Source: Reticulascus tulasneorum (Eukaryota > Ascomycota > Sordariomycetes > Glomerellales > Reticulascaceae). From it: DNA of 64,000 bases. Numbering within the stretch: the stretch's first letter is position 1; every line of letters begins with the position of its first letter. The stretch covers positions 3,410,001-3,474,000 of the forward strand of contig LSAX01000001.1 of assembly GCA_001557505.1 (NCBI GenBank). Reading direction: 5' to 3'. The notes under the pieces are model-generated. The model did not search any database, had not been told where the DNA came from, and was given only the letters and a program-made list of their open reading frames with translations. Shown here piece after piece: positions 46,457 through 56,847 of the stretch. Both the position numbers and the translations under genes were made by a program.

Positions 46457-49381
46457 ATGGCAACTGCCTTGGGGCCCGAGAGGGCTCTTGATACCCCTGT
46501 GATGCAGAGCATGGAGGAACCACCTACGCGCAGCCTTCCTATTCCAATTTCGCTGGATGATTCTGTGTCGTATCAATCGCCTTTCGCATCGCCGCTGCCA
46601 TCTCCACGAAATATTAGCGCCCCTCCGCCAAATCCACCGTTTGTATTCCCATCCCGACCATCGTCCTCGTCCGCTCCTTCGTCCTTCTCGAGAGCAACCG
46701 GTAGAAGACCGCGATCAGCAATAGAGACCCAGGAACGTTCCTCTTTTGGTATGGACCGTGAACAAGTCGATCCACCATCCAAGTCACCCGCCCTTCCGGC
46801 ATTCAGTTTCAACCCTGGCGCTTCACTTCCTGCAGACACCAATCCTGCTCTTCTTAGCCCTCCTCTATCTCCACAGATCCCCTTGCCTATTCCATCGCCA
46901 TCAAGGCCTGGCGGTCATGGCCACAAAAGAGGCGGAAGCGAGTTTGTTGGGGGCAACATACGTGCCGGGGAAGCAATCACGGTGATGAGCACCAGTCCAA
47001 CAAAGTCGGAAAGCGGGTTCGCCTCACCCACATTTCAGCCGCCTCCACGTCCTGCCGGTCGCAGAGGACACGCTCATCGACGATCTGCTGCAATATCTAG
47101 CCATGATTTGTCGCTAATTCTTCAACCTCCTAGCACAAATTCAATTCAGCGTGGCAGTAGTGCCCCGACCAGTCCCGCAGAGTTCGATAGGCGACTGGAA
47201 AGCCCGCCGTTGGACAATCTGGATAGGTCGTTGAAGACAGCCGAATCTGAGCCAACTCTGAAAAGATCAGAGGAGGCAGAGAAGCCCAAAGCAATTGAGG
47301 ATGTGGCTAGTGTCAAACCACCGTCACCATCGAAACCAATGAATCGAGCGAGGGTTGGCTTCTCGGACACGTTGGAGTTCATCCCGAGACCGCTCTCGCT
47401 TGTTTCCAGCGATACCTCGAGTACGATGACTGCTCGTCCGAGCCACTCGGTTTCAGACAGCATATCGTCGATTATGTCCAATATGACACCTATAACCGCC
47501 GAAAAGGAACATATCCCCACTGTTGGACCTAGTCCGACGCGACAAGGTACCGAATCACGACCGAGCACCGCTGGTGCTGTGTTGGAGCGATCCCAAAGTA
47601 TCCAGTCTGTTGACCGTAGTGGGTCTTCTCCGCGAAGAAGAAATTCCATCCCAGCTCTCATAAATGTCGCGGATGCAAACGCCACTATTGAGCCAGGTAC
47701 ACCCAGCCCGACAAAGACTCCAAAGCGATGGTCATTCTTCGGTCTGGAGCCTTTTGCAGGCCCAAGCTCTCCTGTTCGTTCCAGACCGCTGAGCTCCAGT
47801 TCGACTGACTCTACTTCAAAACCCGCCAATTCTGCCTCGTCATCATCGGACCATATCTCAGATCTTCCTGTAGATGCGCCCGATGCGAGTCCGTTACACC
47901 AGAAGCGAGCAGGGAAGAAGTCCAACAAGAAAAAGAAGAAGGTCAAGCACTGGGCTGGATCCATTTTGACTCGGAAATCTAAGCCTCGTTCAAAGAAGAC
48001 TAAAGATGCCACCAGTCGATCCGCTACCCCCACTCTTCCAAAAGCTGTGGACGACGAAGATGAGCTCACGGCTGATGAAGCCCAACAAGAACCCGCGGTT
48101 GAGCCTGTGACACCAACCGTTACAATTACAGACTCATCCAACCCTTCGCAGCCCCCACAGCCCTGGAAGCCACGCTCCCTATCCTCACTTGACGACGAAG
48201 CATCATATCCAGTGATTGATTTGGATGCGGCACTTGGTCCGTTCAACACGCCTCTGCCTCGAAACGCAGAATGGGAGGCCGCTCAGAAGGCTGCAGGCAA
48301 TTCCAAACGCCAGCTTCACAGCGCACAAGGCATGAAAGGATTCAGCGGTCCAGGGATGCATTACCATCGAAGAGCGGAAAGCGCCCCGGAGATGGTGCCC
48401 TTCGAGGGTGGACGGTTTATTCACAGATTTGGTAGCAGCTCGACAATGGCCGACGTATTTGAAGAGGACGAAGAAGATGATGATCACAGTGGGAAAACCA
48501 CCCCATTGGAAGGCAAGGAGATCGGCTCGGACGACAGTGATATGTCAAGCGACGATGCAACGCCTCCGGCCATCATTCTTGTCAAGGATCCAATTATCGA
48601 GCTGGCACCACGGACATCTGAAGACAGTTTTAGACTTTCCGCCTCAGTACCCATCGATGCTGACAAAGCGAAGCCAACGGCCAGCATGAAATCGGGACGC
48701 TCCATGTCTTCTATGCATGAAGAGGTTGTCGCTGAAGAACCTCGTGGCATTGAATTCCGCAGCGGTGTTTTCCACGATAACACTGATGCGACCGACTCAG
48801 CGACCCCTTCTCCACGGCGTATATTGGCAAGCAGGGATCTGGCGCCGGTGGACATCAGCCCACTTCATCTGCCCACTCCGTCTCAAATTCCAGTCAGCCC
48901 GTACTCGATGAGCCACGCTTCATCGTTCCCCTCCCCACGCTCACCCATGTCATATGATGCCCAACGCATCTCGACTGCTCCGTCATCCGTCAACGATGAG
49001 AACAATTTTCAGTCACTGCTTCTTGGTGAACCGGGACCCGAAGTGCGAATCTCTGTTGACGATATCCCATCCTTGACTTCGAGCAACTCTACAATGACTC
49101 GGGATAGCACATTCGCCGCTCAGAATCCTCAATTGGCACACATCCCCTTCCGCCCAGATCAGCGTCCCGCATCTGTGTCGTCTGCAGCCTTTGGCCGTCG
49201 CCGGTCAAGTCTGGCGAGCTTAAGCAGATTGATCAGCAGTTCTCACGGCGAAAGAAGCAAACTCTCTATGGAAGTACCTCTCGACAACGACTCTGAGAAG
49301 AAGCAAAAGGTCAGCAGAGCAAAGCGACTTAGTCGAATGGTGCAGTTTTGGCGGCCGAGCAAGGAGACGCCGACGACATAG
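46457..49381 (+). CDS. Proline/serine-rich protein, cell-wall proline-rich type, with NDR-kinase-like phosphosites
   Basis: Single exon of 974 residues, almost entirely disordered and rich in Ser, Pro and Thr. Orthologues are commonly labelled cell wall proline-rich protein, but I see no signal peptide or GPI signal, so a cytosolic cortex or signalling protein is as likely. Short conserved islands stand out: GGHGHKRGGSEF (about 151-162), RRGHAHRRSAAISS (about 203-216), KRWSFFGLEPF (about 422), a Lys-rich patch NKKKKKVKHWAGSIL, MHYHRRAESAPEM (about 634-646), and a basic C-terminus RAKRLSRMVQFWRPSKE. The His-x-Arg/Lys...Ser islands resemble sites for NDR/LATS kinases such as Cbk1/Cot1 (inference). 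Many Ser-Pro and Thr-Pro sites suggest further phosphorylation. Confidence 0.8.
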   Translation: MATALGPERALDTPVMQSMEEPPTRSLPIPISLDDSVSYQSPFASPLPSPRNISAPPPNPPFVFPSRPSSSSAPSSFSRATGRRPRSAIETQERSSFGMDREQVDPPSKSPALPAFSFNPGASLPADTNPALLSPPLSPQIPLPIPSPSRPGGHGHKRGGSEFVGGNIRAGEAITVMSTSPTKSESGFASPTFQPPPRPAGRRGHAHRRSAAISSHDLSLILQPPSTNSIQRGSSAPTSPAEFDRRLESPPLDNLDRSLKTAESEPTLKRSEEAEKPKAIEDVASVKPPSPSKPMNRARVGFSDTLEFIPRPLSLVSSDTSSTMTARPSHSVSDSISSIMSNMTPITAEKEHIPTVGPSPTRQGTESRPSTAGAVLERSQSIQSVDRSGSSPRRRNSIPALINVADANATIEPGTPSPTKTPKRWSFFGLEPFAGPSSPVRSRPLSSSSTDSTSKPANSASSSSDHISDLPVDAPDASPLHQKRAGKKSNKKKKKVKHWAGSILTRKSKPRSKKTKDATSRSATPTLPKAVDDEDELTADEAQQEPAVEPVTPTVTITDSSNPSQPPQPWKPRSLSSLDDEASYPVIDLDAALGPFNTPLPRNAEWEAAQKAAGNSKRQLHSAQGMKGFSGPGMHYHRRAESAPEMVPFEGGRFIHRFGSSSTMADVFEEDEEDDDHSGKTTPLEGKEIGSDDSDMSSDDATPPAIILVKDPIIELAPRTSEDSFRLSASVPIDADKAKPTASMKSGRSMSSMHEEVVAEEPRGIEFRSGVFHDNTDATDSATPSPRRILASRDLAPVDISPLHLPTPSQIPVSPYSMSHASSFPSPRSPMSYDAQRISTAPSSVNDENNFQSLLLGEPGPEVRISVDDIPSLTSSNSTMTRDSTFAAQNPQLAHIPFRPDQRPASVSSAAFGRRRSSLASLSRLISSSHGERSKLSMEVPLDNDSEKKQKVSRAKRLSRMVQFWRPSKETPTT

Positions 49382-50449
49382 AACGGATTCGGCTTCCAGC
49401 GTGTAGCACCACTCAAAGGAAGATGGCTAATACCTTTGCCGAGACTCATCCGCAAAACTGCACGGGTGGCTCGATGACGACTGTATATGGATTTAATGTA
49501 CAACCTTTACACCTTTTCTCCCCGGCCGTCCTACTCGGACGGAACCATGTTTTCCGTGCGATGGCGTGGGCCTTGTCCAACGCGACCTTGCGTGGACAAC
49601 AACAAACGACTTCGCGATCGCCGCGTCAATTTGACCGAAAACATGCCGGGATTTTACCCAGACAGTCCCTTTTCTTCCGTGTAACATTGGGACATAAGCA
49701 TCGAAGACTAAAGCTTCTCAGGACTTGGCTTTGGCGTTTGATGATAGCATGAGCAGCACATTTGCATGAGCAAAGGTTTTCTCACTGACGTCTCCTGTGG
49801 CAAGGCGGTGAGGAACATGGGGTTAAGGGCGGAACAAGTGACTTTTTCTCTTCCTATTCTCTGGACATATCACAAGACGATTTTGCGATTTTTGGGGAGG
49901 GAAAGAAGCGACACAGGCTTTTGTGTCCGTTGTTTTTCATATTCGCCAACACTTTGGCCATTAGATGATGGAAAGAGGTACCAAACTTGACGTAGACAAA
50001 TAGTAATGAACATGTTCTTGAAACATTCTGCCGGTGCCGTGTCCTCGGGTTATGATTGAGGAGAGATCTTATGAGATGAGAAAGACGGGATATTATTTAG
50101 TGGAAACCATCCAAATGTTGGTTCCATATTGCCATCTCTCTATTTCAGTCTATCCGTAATTGGAGGCGACAGCGGCCCCAGGTCAGGCTAAGCGCCGGGG
50201 GGAGAGTTCCGCCAGGCTGGGTCGCAGCCTCGGTTGGGCCCGTAGATCCCTGTCACGTTCGGCAGCTTTTAGGCTCAACCTCACTAAGCTGCTAAATAAC
50301 GTGCGCCTCAAGAGCTTGAACAGCTTCACGACCCGCTGCACACCACCGCTTATCTTTCTGTCGATCGATCTAAGGGACGTTGGCCCGCCGTCTCTCTCCG
50401 TCATACTATATCTTTTACCGCGGTCCTGCAAGCCGGACGGGCAGTTTCA
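49382..50449. other. Intergenic region upstream of PEX4
   Basis: About 1.1 kb containing the 3' region of the proline-rich gene and the PEX4 promoter. No supported gene. Confidence 0.5.
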
Positions 50450-51071
50450 ATGTCATCCCGCGTGCAATCCCCGCCTGTGTCGACGACTGCTTCCTCGTCC
50501 TCGTCTTCGAGGAATGCTGCACGGCGACTGCTGAAGGAGCTGGAGACGTGGAAGTCGGAGGCGAAGGAGGAGCGAGGGATCGAGAGGCTGGAACCGCTTG
50601 GTGATGAGGACCTCTTCACCTGGGAAGCTGTGATTAACGGCCGGGGCATCGGAGGTGGTTATGATGGTGTGTGCTCTGTCTTCTTCCTCTTTTTTCATCA
50701 TCCATCACATGTATCGAAAAATCACTGCTAACACATCCCTCTCAGAAGGCCGCTGGCTCATCTCCATCCAAATCCCCGCCGTATACCCCCTCCAGCCACC
50801 GAAGATGCGCTTCGTCACGCCGATCGTGCACGCGAACATCGCGCTCGACTCGGGCGAGATCTGCCTCGACCTGCTTAAGGACGCGTGGTCGCCGGCGTAC
50901 AGCGTGCTGGAGTGCGTGCGGGCGGTGCGGACGCTGCTGTCATACCCCGAGGTCGACAGCCCGTTGAACGTGGATGTCGCGGCGCTGCTGAGGGGCGGCG
51001 ACGTGCTGGGAACGAGGGCTCTGGTGGAGTACTGGTCAACGGACGAGGGTGGGCGCTATGCTGGACCTTGA
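50450..51071 (+). CDS. PEX4: Ubiquitin-conjugating enzyme E2, PEX4-like (peroxisomal)
   Basis: E2 enzyme. In the PEX4 family it monoubiquitinates the import receptor Pex5 at the peroxisome so that the receptor can be recycled. Two exons, 50450-50666 and 50746-51071, joined across a 79-bp intron, give 180 residues. The N-terminus is Ser-rich, then RLLKELETWKSEA forms helix 1. The core reads IPAVYPLQPPKMRFVTPIVHANI, followed by SGEICLDLLKDAWSPAYSV with active Cys112. LLSYPEVDSPLNVDVAALLR after it is the PEX4-type continuation. The usual HPN triad appears as HAN (101-103). No membrane segment is present, as expected for a Pex22-anchored enzyme. PEX4 rather than another E2 is my best reading of the C-terminal half. 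Confidence 0.82.
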
Positions 51072-51698
51072 CGGGCATGGATATCCGATATGTGTATTTG
51101 TTGCTGGTAATGGAGTCTTTGGATGGATGAATGGGATGGATGGAGGGCATGTACTGGAATTTATCGAGATATTACTGGTTTGCCGTTTAAACCAGATATT
51201 GGAACAGCACGCATGAGATATGTCGTTGCCAAAGATCTCTTCACAAGGAGCCGAAAAGACGGCCACGTATGGACAGTTCTCACAAAATAAAGACAAATTG
51301 ATCTATCTTCCCAAAGTGTCAGACAGACCAAGGGCCCCCCGCTCTATCGTCGATACAGATAACCCAAGCCCTAATGCTCAGATCTTTGTTATTCTTACAT
51401 GGTTGAATGAGACTTGCTAGAGTCTAATACCCCGACTCCTATCCCCCTAGTTGTACTGGATATACTACAGAACGCCTCTCCGCTTTTCCTCCCGGATGTG
51501 AATGCAATTATGGTGGCGAGATACCTAGTTGGGTACCAGCTCTAACAGGCATAGATCCAATATGCTTGCCTGCATAAGTCATGAAAGCTCCCCGAACACA
51601 GCCGACCGAGGCCGCAGTCTCTGATCGGCTGAGTCTATGGTTGATTCGGGTCGATTGAGTGTAGTTGAAACTGGTGCTTCGCGTCTAATTGGCCAATA
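51072..51698. other. Convergent 3' intergenic region
   Basis: About 630 bases between the 3' ends of PEX4 and MNN9. Nothing recognisable. Confidence 0.5.
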
Positions 51699-52857
51699 CT
51701 ACTCGTTGTAATGGTAAACCTGTACAAGTTAGTGTTCTGTGCTTTCAGGTCTGGCGTAACATTCTCACCTTATAGTTTGGGAGACCATACGGCTGCCAGC
51801 CTAGCCTCTTTGCCATCTTGGCAAACCCTTCAGTTTCGATAAGATGATAGAACGGGAAGGGTGGGAACATGGCACCGTCCCGATGCACATCAGCCTTCAC
51901 AAGCAACGCTGTTCCACCAACACCATCAAGCGGGATTATCTGCCTCGGGTCCTCATCTTCGGATCCCAGAAAAGCCATGAGCGCACGATATGTCGGCAAC
52001 TCTGCGTAGCCTTCCAGTAGAATATCATCCGGCCCCATGGTTTGTGCCAGTTTCTCTGCAATCTCGCTATCTTGCCAGCTATTGAAGTCATATGGCCGCT
52101 CTTCCAGCTTCTGGGTTTCGGGGTTGATGAATTTCTGGAAGCAATTTGGAACAATGATCGGCCGGTCATGGGACGCGAGGTCTTGGATCAAGGTTGGTGG
52201 CGTTTCGACAATATCGGCATCCAGCCACAGCACCCATGACGTCTGAGGACCTAACGTTGTAAACAGCAGTGAGTTGCGGGCCTTCGACATGACTGATCTC
52301 CTCGCTTTTTGGTTCTCTATCTTGTGTCTCTCGCCTTCATCCTGGGACATAATCGCAGGCTCAAAATCTTGTCGCATTATTATGATGCTCTTGAAACGAT
52401 CCTTCTCCAGCCCCTTCTTCTGCGTCTTCGTAATCTGCTGCTGCAACAACGTTGTCGCCGTATTGCCCTCTTTCGTTTTCGGAAGGATAAATCCCAGCGT
52501 TATAAGATCATGGGGGTAGTTGAGCTTCAGGAGATTGTCCCAGTACTCTTGGTAGAATCTTGCCATCGGCGTTAGGATGAGAACCGCTTCTTGGTTTCCA
52601 ATCGGATCGGCCGTGATCGTGACATTGTTGAGGTTGTATCGTGTAACCGGGGGAGGCTTCAAGTCTCCTTTTGCCTTTTTTCGATAAGGGGACGTGGGAG
52701 GTGACAGATGATGTGTCGTGGTGTCTGCCGGCTTCTCCGTAGATGAGCCAGAGGGGGAAATTAAAAACACAAGAATGAATATGCAGAGAACGACTCCAAG
52801 GAGAAGTGTCGAAGGGTTCGCCTTCTTCAGGCGGACTGACCCCAAGGGTCGAGCCAT
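51699..52857 (-). CDS. MNN9: Mannan polymerase complex alpha-1,6-mannosyltransferase subunit, Mnn9/Anp1/Van1 family
   Basis: Golgi type II membrane glycosyltransferase that extends the alpha-1,6 mannan backbone of N-glycans. Two exons, 52857-51769 and 51719-51699, give 369 residues. The tiny last exon supplies VYHYNE, which restores the family C-terminus. A short basic cytosolic tail (MARPLGSVRLKK) precedes one membrane helix at about 17-34. The Anp1 domain begins near NVTITADPIGNQEAVLILTP. The metal-binding DxD motif is DAD at 213-215 (VLWLDADIVE). Later motifs ETEGFAKMAKRLGWQPYGLP and GVGGTALLVKADVHRDG match Mnn9. The frame continues upstream to 53106, but that extension has no family similarity; the start chosen fits the tail-TM topology. 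Confidence 0.92.
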
Positions 52858-53483
52858 GGGTTCTTGTCTCACGCGGAGGGCGTGGATGCGGAAGTCATAG
52901 GCGGAAGCCAGAGGCTTGTCGACGTGCTTGTTTTCAAGGGCCAAGGGGACGTCGCAATCGCTCAATGGAAATCGGGCAGTGTTTGGGAACACCGCGCTCA
53001 CTGTTCTTTCGCGGAAAAGAAGAGTAAATACGAGGTTCTCTCCGGGACGAAATCGTAGCCAGGGATTGATTACAACAGGACAGCTAAAGTCGACAATGGG
53101 GTGCAAAAGGGGCTTAGCGCCTATCAGACTGGATCAATCACGGCCCGGATTGTGGTAGTGAATTCCACAATGCTGCAGCTGTCGCTCGGTACATTCCGGT
53201 TAGGTGCTCTCAGCGCTACACACCCCGGTTTCGGTGGGATATAGCGCCGGAGGCATTTTTGCTACAGGGGCTTCGGGCGTTTTCTACAGGTACATAGTGG
53301 AGGCGTAACTTTATTTCACAAGGTAACTTATTGTCTACCTTACCTAAGTATTCAGCCGTGGCCTTTCACCATCCCAGCCTGATCCCAAGAGAGAGAAACC
53401 GACCTCCGTCAGACCAAGCTCTCCTTCTTCACACAAGATCTCCACCAAGGAATTTCGGTAGAAATACCCACTCAAGCGTAACA
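52858..53483. promoter_or_regulatory. Divergent promoter region between MNN9 and ALY/REF genes
   Basis: About 630 bases. The minus strand has an open frame upstream of the MNN9 start (to 53106) without family similarity, probably leader. No other feature. Confidence 0.45.
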
Positions 53484-54990
53484 ATGGCTGCCAATATGGA
53501 TCGCAGTCTCGATGAGATCCTCGCCGAAAAGGTATTACATCTTTAGCCCTCAAGGCCGCCTTCTGCTTCACCCAGCTGACTCGTCCGAAGAAGAGCGACG
53601 GACCTCGCAATCGACGAGGCGGCCGTGGTGGTCCTCCTCCGAGACGCGAGCGTGAACGCGAACGTCAGGAATATCCTCGCGATGGCATTAGAAAGGTAAG
53701 CACACACCTCGCAATGGGCTCATGGTCGGTTGCTAATCGGCAGGTTGAATAAATCCTACTCCCTCGTGAACATCCCTCGGTCACCCTAGACCCAGTCGCA
53801 GCCATCAATCGATGCTCGGTGTCATCGTTGACTATCGGAGGAATCTTCAAATCAATAAGAACTCCTGGCTAACCGGCGTCGCCTTTCTACGAGACAGTCC
53901 TTCCGAGATGAGTCAAGAAACCTCGACAGGTATGGACGAGACAAGTTCGAGGTTGCGGTTTGGCAGCTAACTCGGCTCGCAGCGAATGGGTGCATGATCG
54001 GTTCGAAGACCACAGTACTACAACATCTCACAGGTTTCGACGTACAACTGCTAATAGGAACCAGATTCCCGCCGACCTCCAGCATCACGACGAAGGCGCG
54101 ATTCCCCGGACTACAAGTTTGTCCCCCTATACCTGGCCACATCAAGATGGTAATTAATAGTCAAGTAGTGACGCGAGAGGAACGAAGCTCCGAGTCGAGA
54201 ACCTCCACTACGATCTGACTGAAGACGAGCTTCAGGTGGGTGAGACCCATTTCCAAGTCTGGCGCATTTAGCTAAAGTTATGTCAGGGGCTATTCAAGAG
54301 AATCGGCCCTGTCACTAAGCTCGATCTACGTTATGATCGCGCAGGCCGGTCCGAAGGCGTCGCGTTCGTCACGTATCAATCTCGAGACGATGCGTTGGAG
54401 GCCATCAAGGAATTTGACGGTGCTAACGCTGCAGGTACGCCTCTTCGCACCTGGCTGTAGCGTTCGTGCTCGGAGCTGACCTCATCCCAGGACAGCCAAT
54501 TCACCTGACCCTCATGCCGAGCGGGCCAGCCCCACGGTCTCGTAATGCATTTGACACAGCAGTCATGCCAGGCCGTCCTTTGGCTGAGCGCATCACCGTT
54601 CCAAGCGGCAGATCCAGATCGCTTTCACCAAGCAGGCATTATGATGAGGATGATGCGGCGCGCAGAGGCATTGACCGCTACGTCCCAGGGCAGGGCGCCC
54701 GTTCTCGGAGTCCCATCCCACGAAGAAATCAAGGCCGGAGACCAGGCGCGCGGAGAGAAGGCGGCAGAGATCAGGAGCGGGGGCGAGGTCAGGAGGGTGG
54801 TCGTGGTCAGGAAGGCGGCCGGGGTGGTAATCGTCAACCACGAGGCGGACGCCCCAAGAAGACCCAAGAGGAGTTGGACGCCGAGATGGCGGATTACTTT
54901 GGAGGAGGAGGCAATGGTGCGGCTGGGCAACCAGCAAATGGCGCCACCGACACTGTCGGCCCTACTGAGGACATCGACATGATCGAGTAA
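53484..54990 (+). CDS. ALY/REF-type mRNA export adaptor (Yra1/Mlo3-like)
   Basis: RNA-binding adaptor that couples splicing and mRNP assembly to nuclear export through the UAP56 helicase. Eight exons: 53484-53531, 53576-53695, 53898-53929, 53983-54014, 54065-54116, 54169-54235, 54287-54434 and 54491-54990, giving 332 residues. The N-terminal UAP56-binding motif is MDRSLDEILAEK. An Arg-rich region follows (RRGGRGGPPPRR), then SEWVHDRFED and SRRPPASRRRRDSPDY. One RRM spans about 98-175, with GTKLRVENLHYDLTEDELQ and EGVAFVTYQSRDDA. The C-terminal third has RGQEGG-type boxes and the conserved C-box LDAEMADYF. The second intron is 202 bp, several times longer than the rest. The short middle exons were chosen because phases match and the peptide stays family-like; boundaries of exons 3-5 are less certain. 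Confidence 0.88.
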
Positions 54991-55314
54991 CTTGCTAGAC
55001 CGTGGATGGAACATGATCGACGGGCTTTCGTATAAAACCTGGGCACAATGCGTGCACTCCAAAGATAGGCCGTTACTTGGAAATTCTACATTGTACAGCC
55101 GTTGTAAGTCTCAGCCCGCCATTCTATTTATACATGGTGATACAAGCTCCATCAACATCAGTTCAACAACCTGCCGGCTGCGCCATAACGCCAGAGTGAA
55201 CAATACACCACATCGGTTTGCAAACTAGCCAGTCGTTCTTAAGGCCAGACTAGCATTATCAAAATCTACCTGGAATGGCTGAATTCGGAGAAGAATAGGG
55301 GAAGGGATGCTCAC
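54991..55314. other. Convergent 3' intergenic region
   Basis: About 320 bases between the ALY/REF gene and a minus-strand gene. Nothing recognisable. Confidence 0.5.
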
Positions 55315-56061
55315 CTATAACAATTCCAAAGTCAGATCGCCTCTAATGCGTGCCTTGAGTGTGATCTCGATATCCAAGTTGAGATCCAGCTTCACCCGCA
55401 AACCACTACTCTTTTTGGAGTCTTCAACTTTCGTCATCTGATGTGGATTGCCGACCTGGGCCACTGCTTGGACTTGATGTTCTTGCAATTTCTGAACAGC
55501 CCCTTCCCCGCGGGCCGCGGCTGGAAAAGCCTTGCCAGAACGGTGTTGGTAGGGGTGAGGGGATGGAGGACTACCAATCTCTGAGCCTTCAAGACGTGAA
55601 TTTTGGATGGCCCAAGATGCGCTGTGCTGGCCGGGCGGTATGGTCTTGTCGACTGACTGGCGGAAGTCCTGGCTCTGTGGTGATGTACTGGGGGGAAGGT
55701 AGCCTTTCAGCTTTGGATGAGAGGAGTTCCGTCCGCCTTGGGACTGCCGCTTGCGCTGGGCATTAGATGCTGGATGATCGGCATAGCCTAATTCTGGAGC
55801 GGGAGCACCAGTTGCTCCTGAGACGGATAGCGGACGCCTGTGTCGGGTCCTCGGGGATGTTTTGAGGTATTCGGGCGTGGATTCTATGCCTGTCTTCAGA
55901 ATAGCGGTTTTGGGCTGTTGCGATACGTTCCTAGCTACCATTGAAGCTGTTGAAGATTGGTTTTCAACAGCCTGTTCTTGTGGTGCTTTCGTAGACTTTG
56001 CTTGCTTCTCATGCAGAGGCACCTGGGAAGGCATCGCGGTGGCTTTCCGAATTGAAGCCAT
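55315..56061 (-). CDS. Small conserved fungal protein with a C-terminal amphipathic beta motif
   Basis: Single exon, 248 residues. Residues 1-215 are disordered, rich in Ser, Pro, Gln and basic residues, with several Ser-Pro sites. The last 30 residues form a sharply alternating hydrophobic/charged pattern (GLRVKLDLNLDIEITLKA, then RIRGDLTLELL) ending at the stop codon. Similar endings occur on other filamentous-fungal proteins of unknown role (from memory, not checked). The pattern would form amphipathic beta strands and could be a dimerisation or membrane-surface motif. Function not assigned. Confidence 0.7.
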   Translation of the reverse strand: MASIRKATAMPSQVPLHEKQAKSTKAPQEQAVENQSSTASMVARNVSQQPKTAILKTGIESTPEYLKTSPRTRHRRPLSVSGATGAPAPELGYADHPASNAQRKRQSQGGRNSSHPKLKGYLPPSTSPQSQDFRQSVDKTIPPGQHSASWAIQNSRLEGSEIGSPPSPHPYQHRSGKAFPAAARGEGAVQKLQEHQVQAVAQVGNPHQMTKVEDSKKSSGLRVKLDLNLDIEITLKARIRGDLTLELL

Positions 56062-56847
56062 TGCAGAAAAGGACGTAGGTTCTGGTGGTTTTAAAAAAGT
56101 GTAGAGTTGATAGATGGGACGAACCGAAGTAAGGGTCTCTTCTGATTTCCAAGGCTCAGATTACCCGGCTTGCAGCCTTCAACTCGGCGACAAAAATCTT
56201 GATATGCCGGCCGTCCCAACACTACATAGTGCGATGACATCGCCAGACTTGGCCCCCGCAACTTTTTTGATGGCGCAGAACTCTAATGCGGATTGACAGG
56301 GGCTTTCCGAATGGCTATCCTGGTCATCCAAAAGACTTGATCGTACCTATTCCTTTGGCGCAAAGTGCTGTTGATCCATACTTCCAGATTTCGTCTCTGC
56401 TGGATCAAACACGCCGTCATCCAGTAATAAATACTATGAAATAAATACTACGGGCTTCCGATCAAACTTGAAAAATTACCAATATATTTCGTCTTGTCCT
56501 AGTGAAGAGCCTTCATTGGTGATCCTAAAATCAAAGCAAACGAGTTTCAAAATGTTCTTTTGGTCGCTCCCACATTTTTCGATGACGGCCCAAAATCAGG
56601 TTTCCAAGACTGATGGTCCACCAAAACTAGGAAACGGCAAATACTCACGGGTCAATGTCCGGGCATCCTAGGAGGCCACGAGACCGGGTTACACAGAGCT
56701 CGATGAGCCGTACCGGTTTCTGGCGATTTGGATGTACCAGCAGGCTTCAACTGTTCAATGGCTGGATTATATGGACATACTTCATATTCATGTAGTCACA
56801 GTACATGCATACTTATTAGACGACCAGTCAGAGATTAGTAGATCCTT
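56062..56847. other. Intergenic region between two minus-strand genes
   Basis: About 790 bases: promoter side of the small beta-motif gene and 3' side of the dehydrogenase gene. No supported gene. Confidence 0.5.

Noticed and set aside
52858..53106. 83-residue N-terminal extension of MNN9
   Set aside because: In frame and open, but unlike the family. The Met at 52857 gives the short basic tail plus membrane helix expected of a type II Golgi enzyme.
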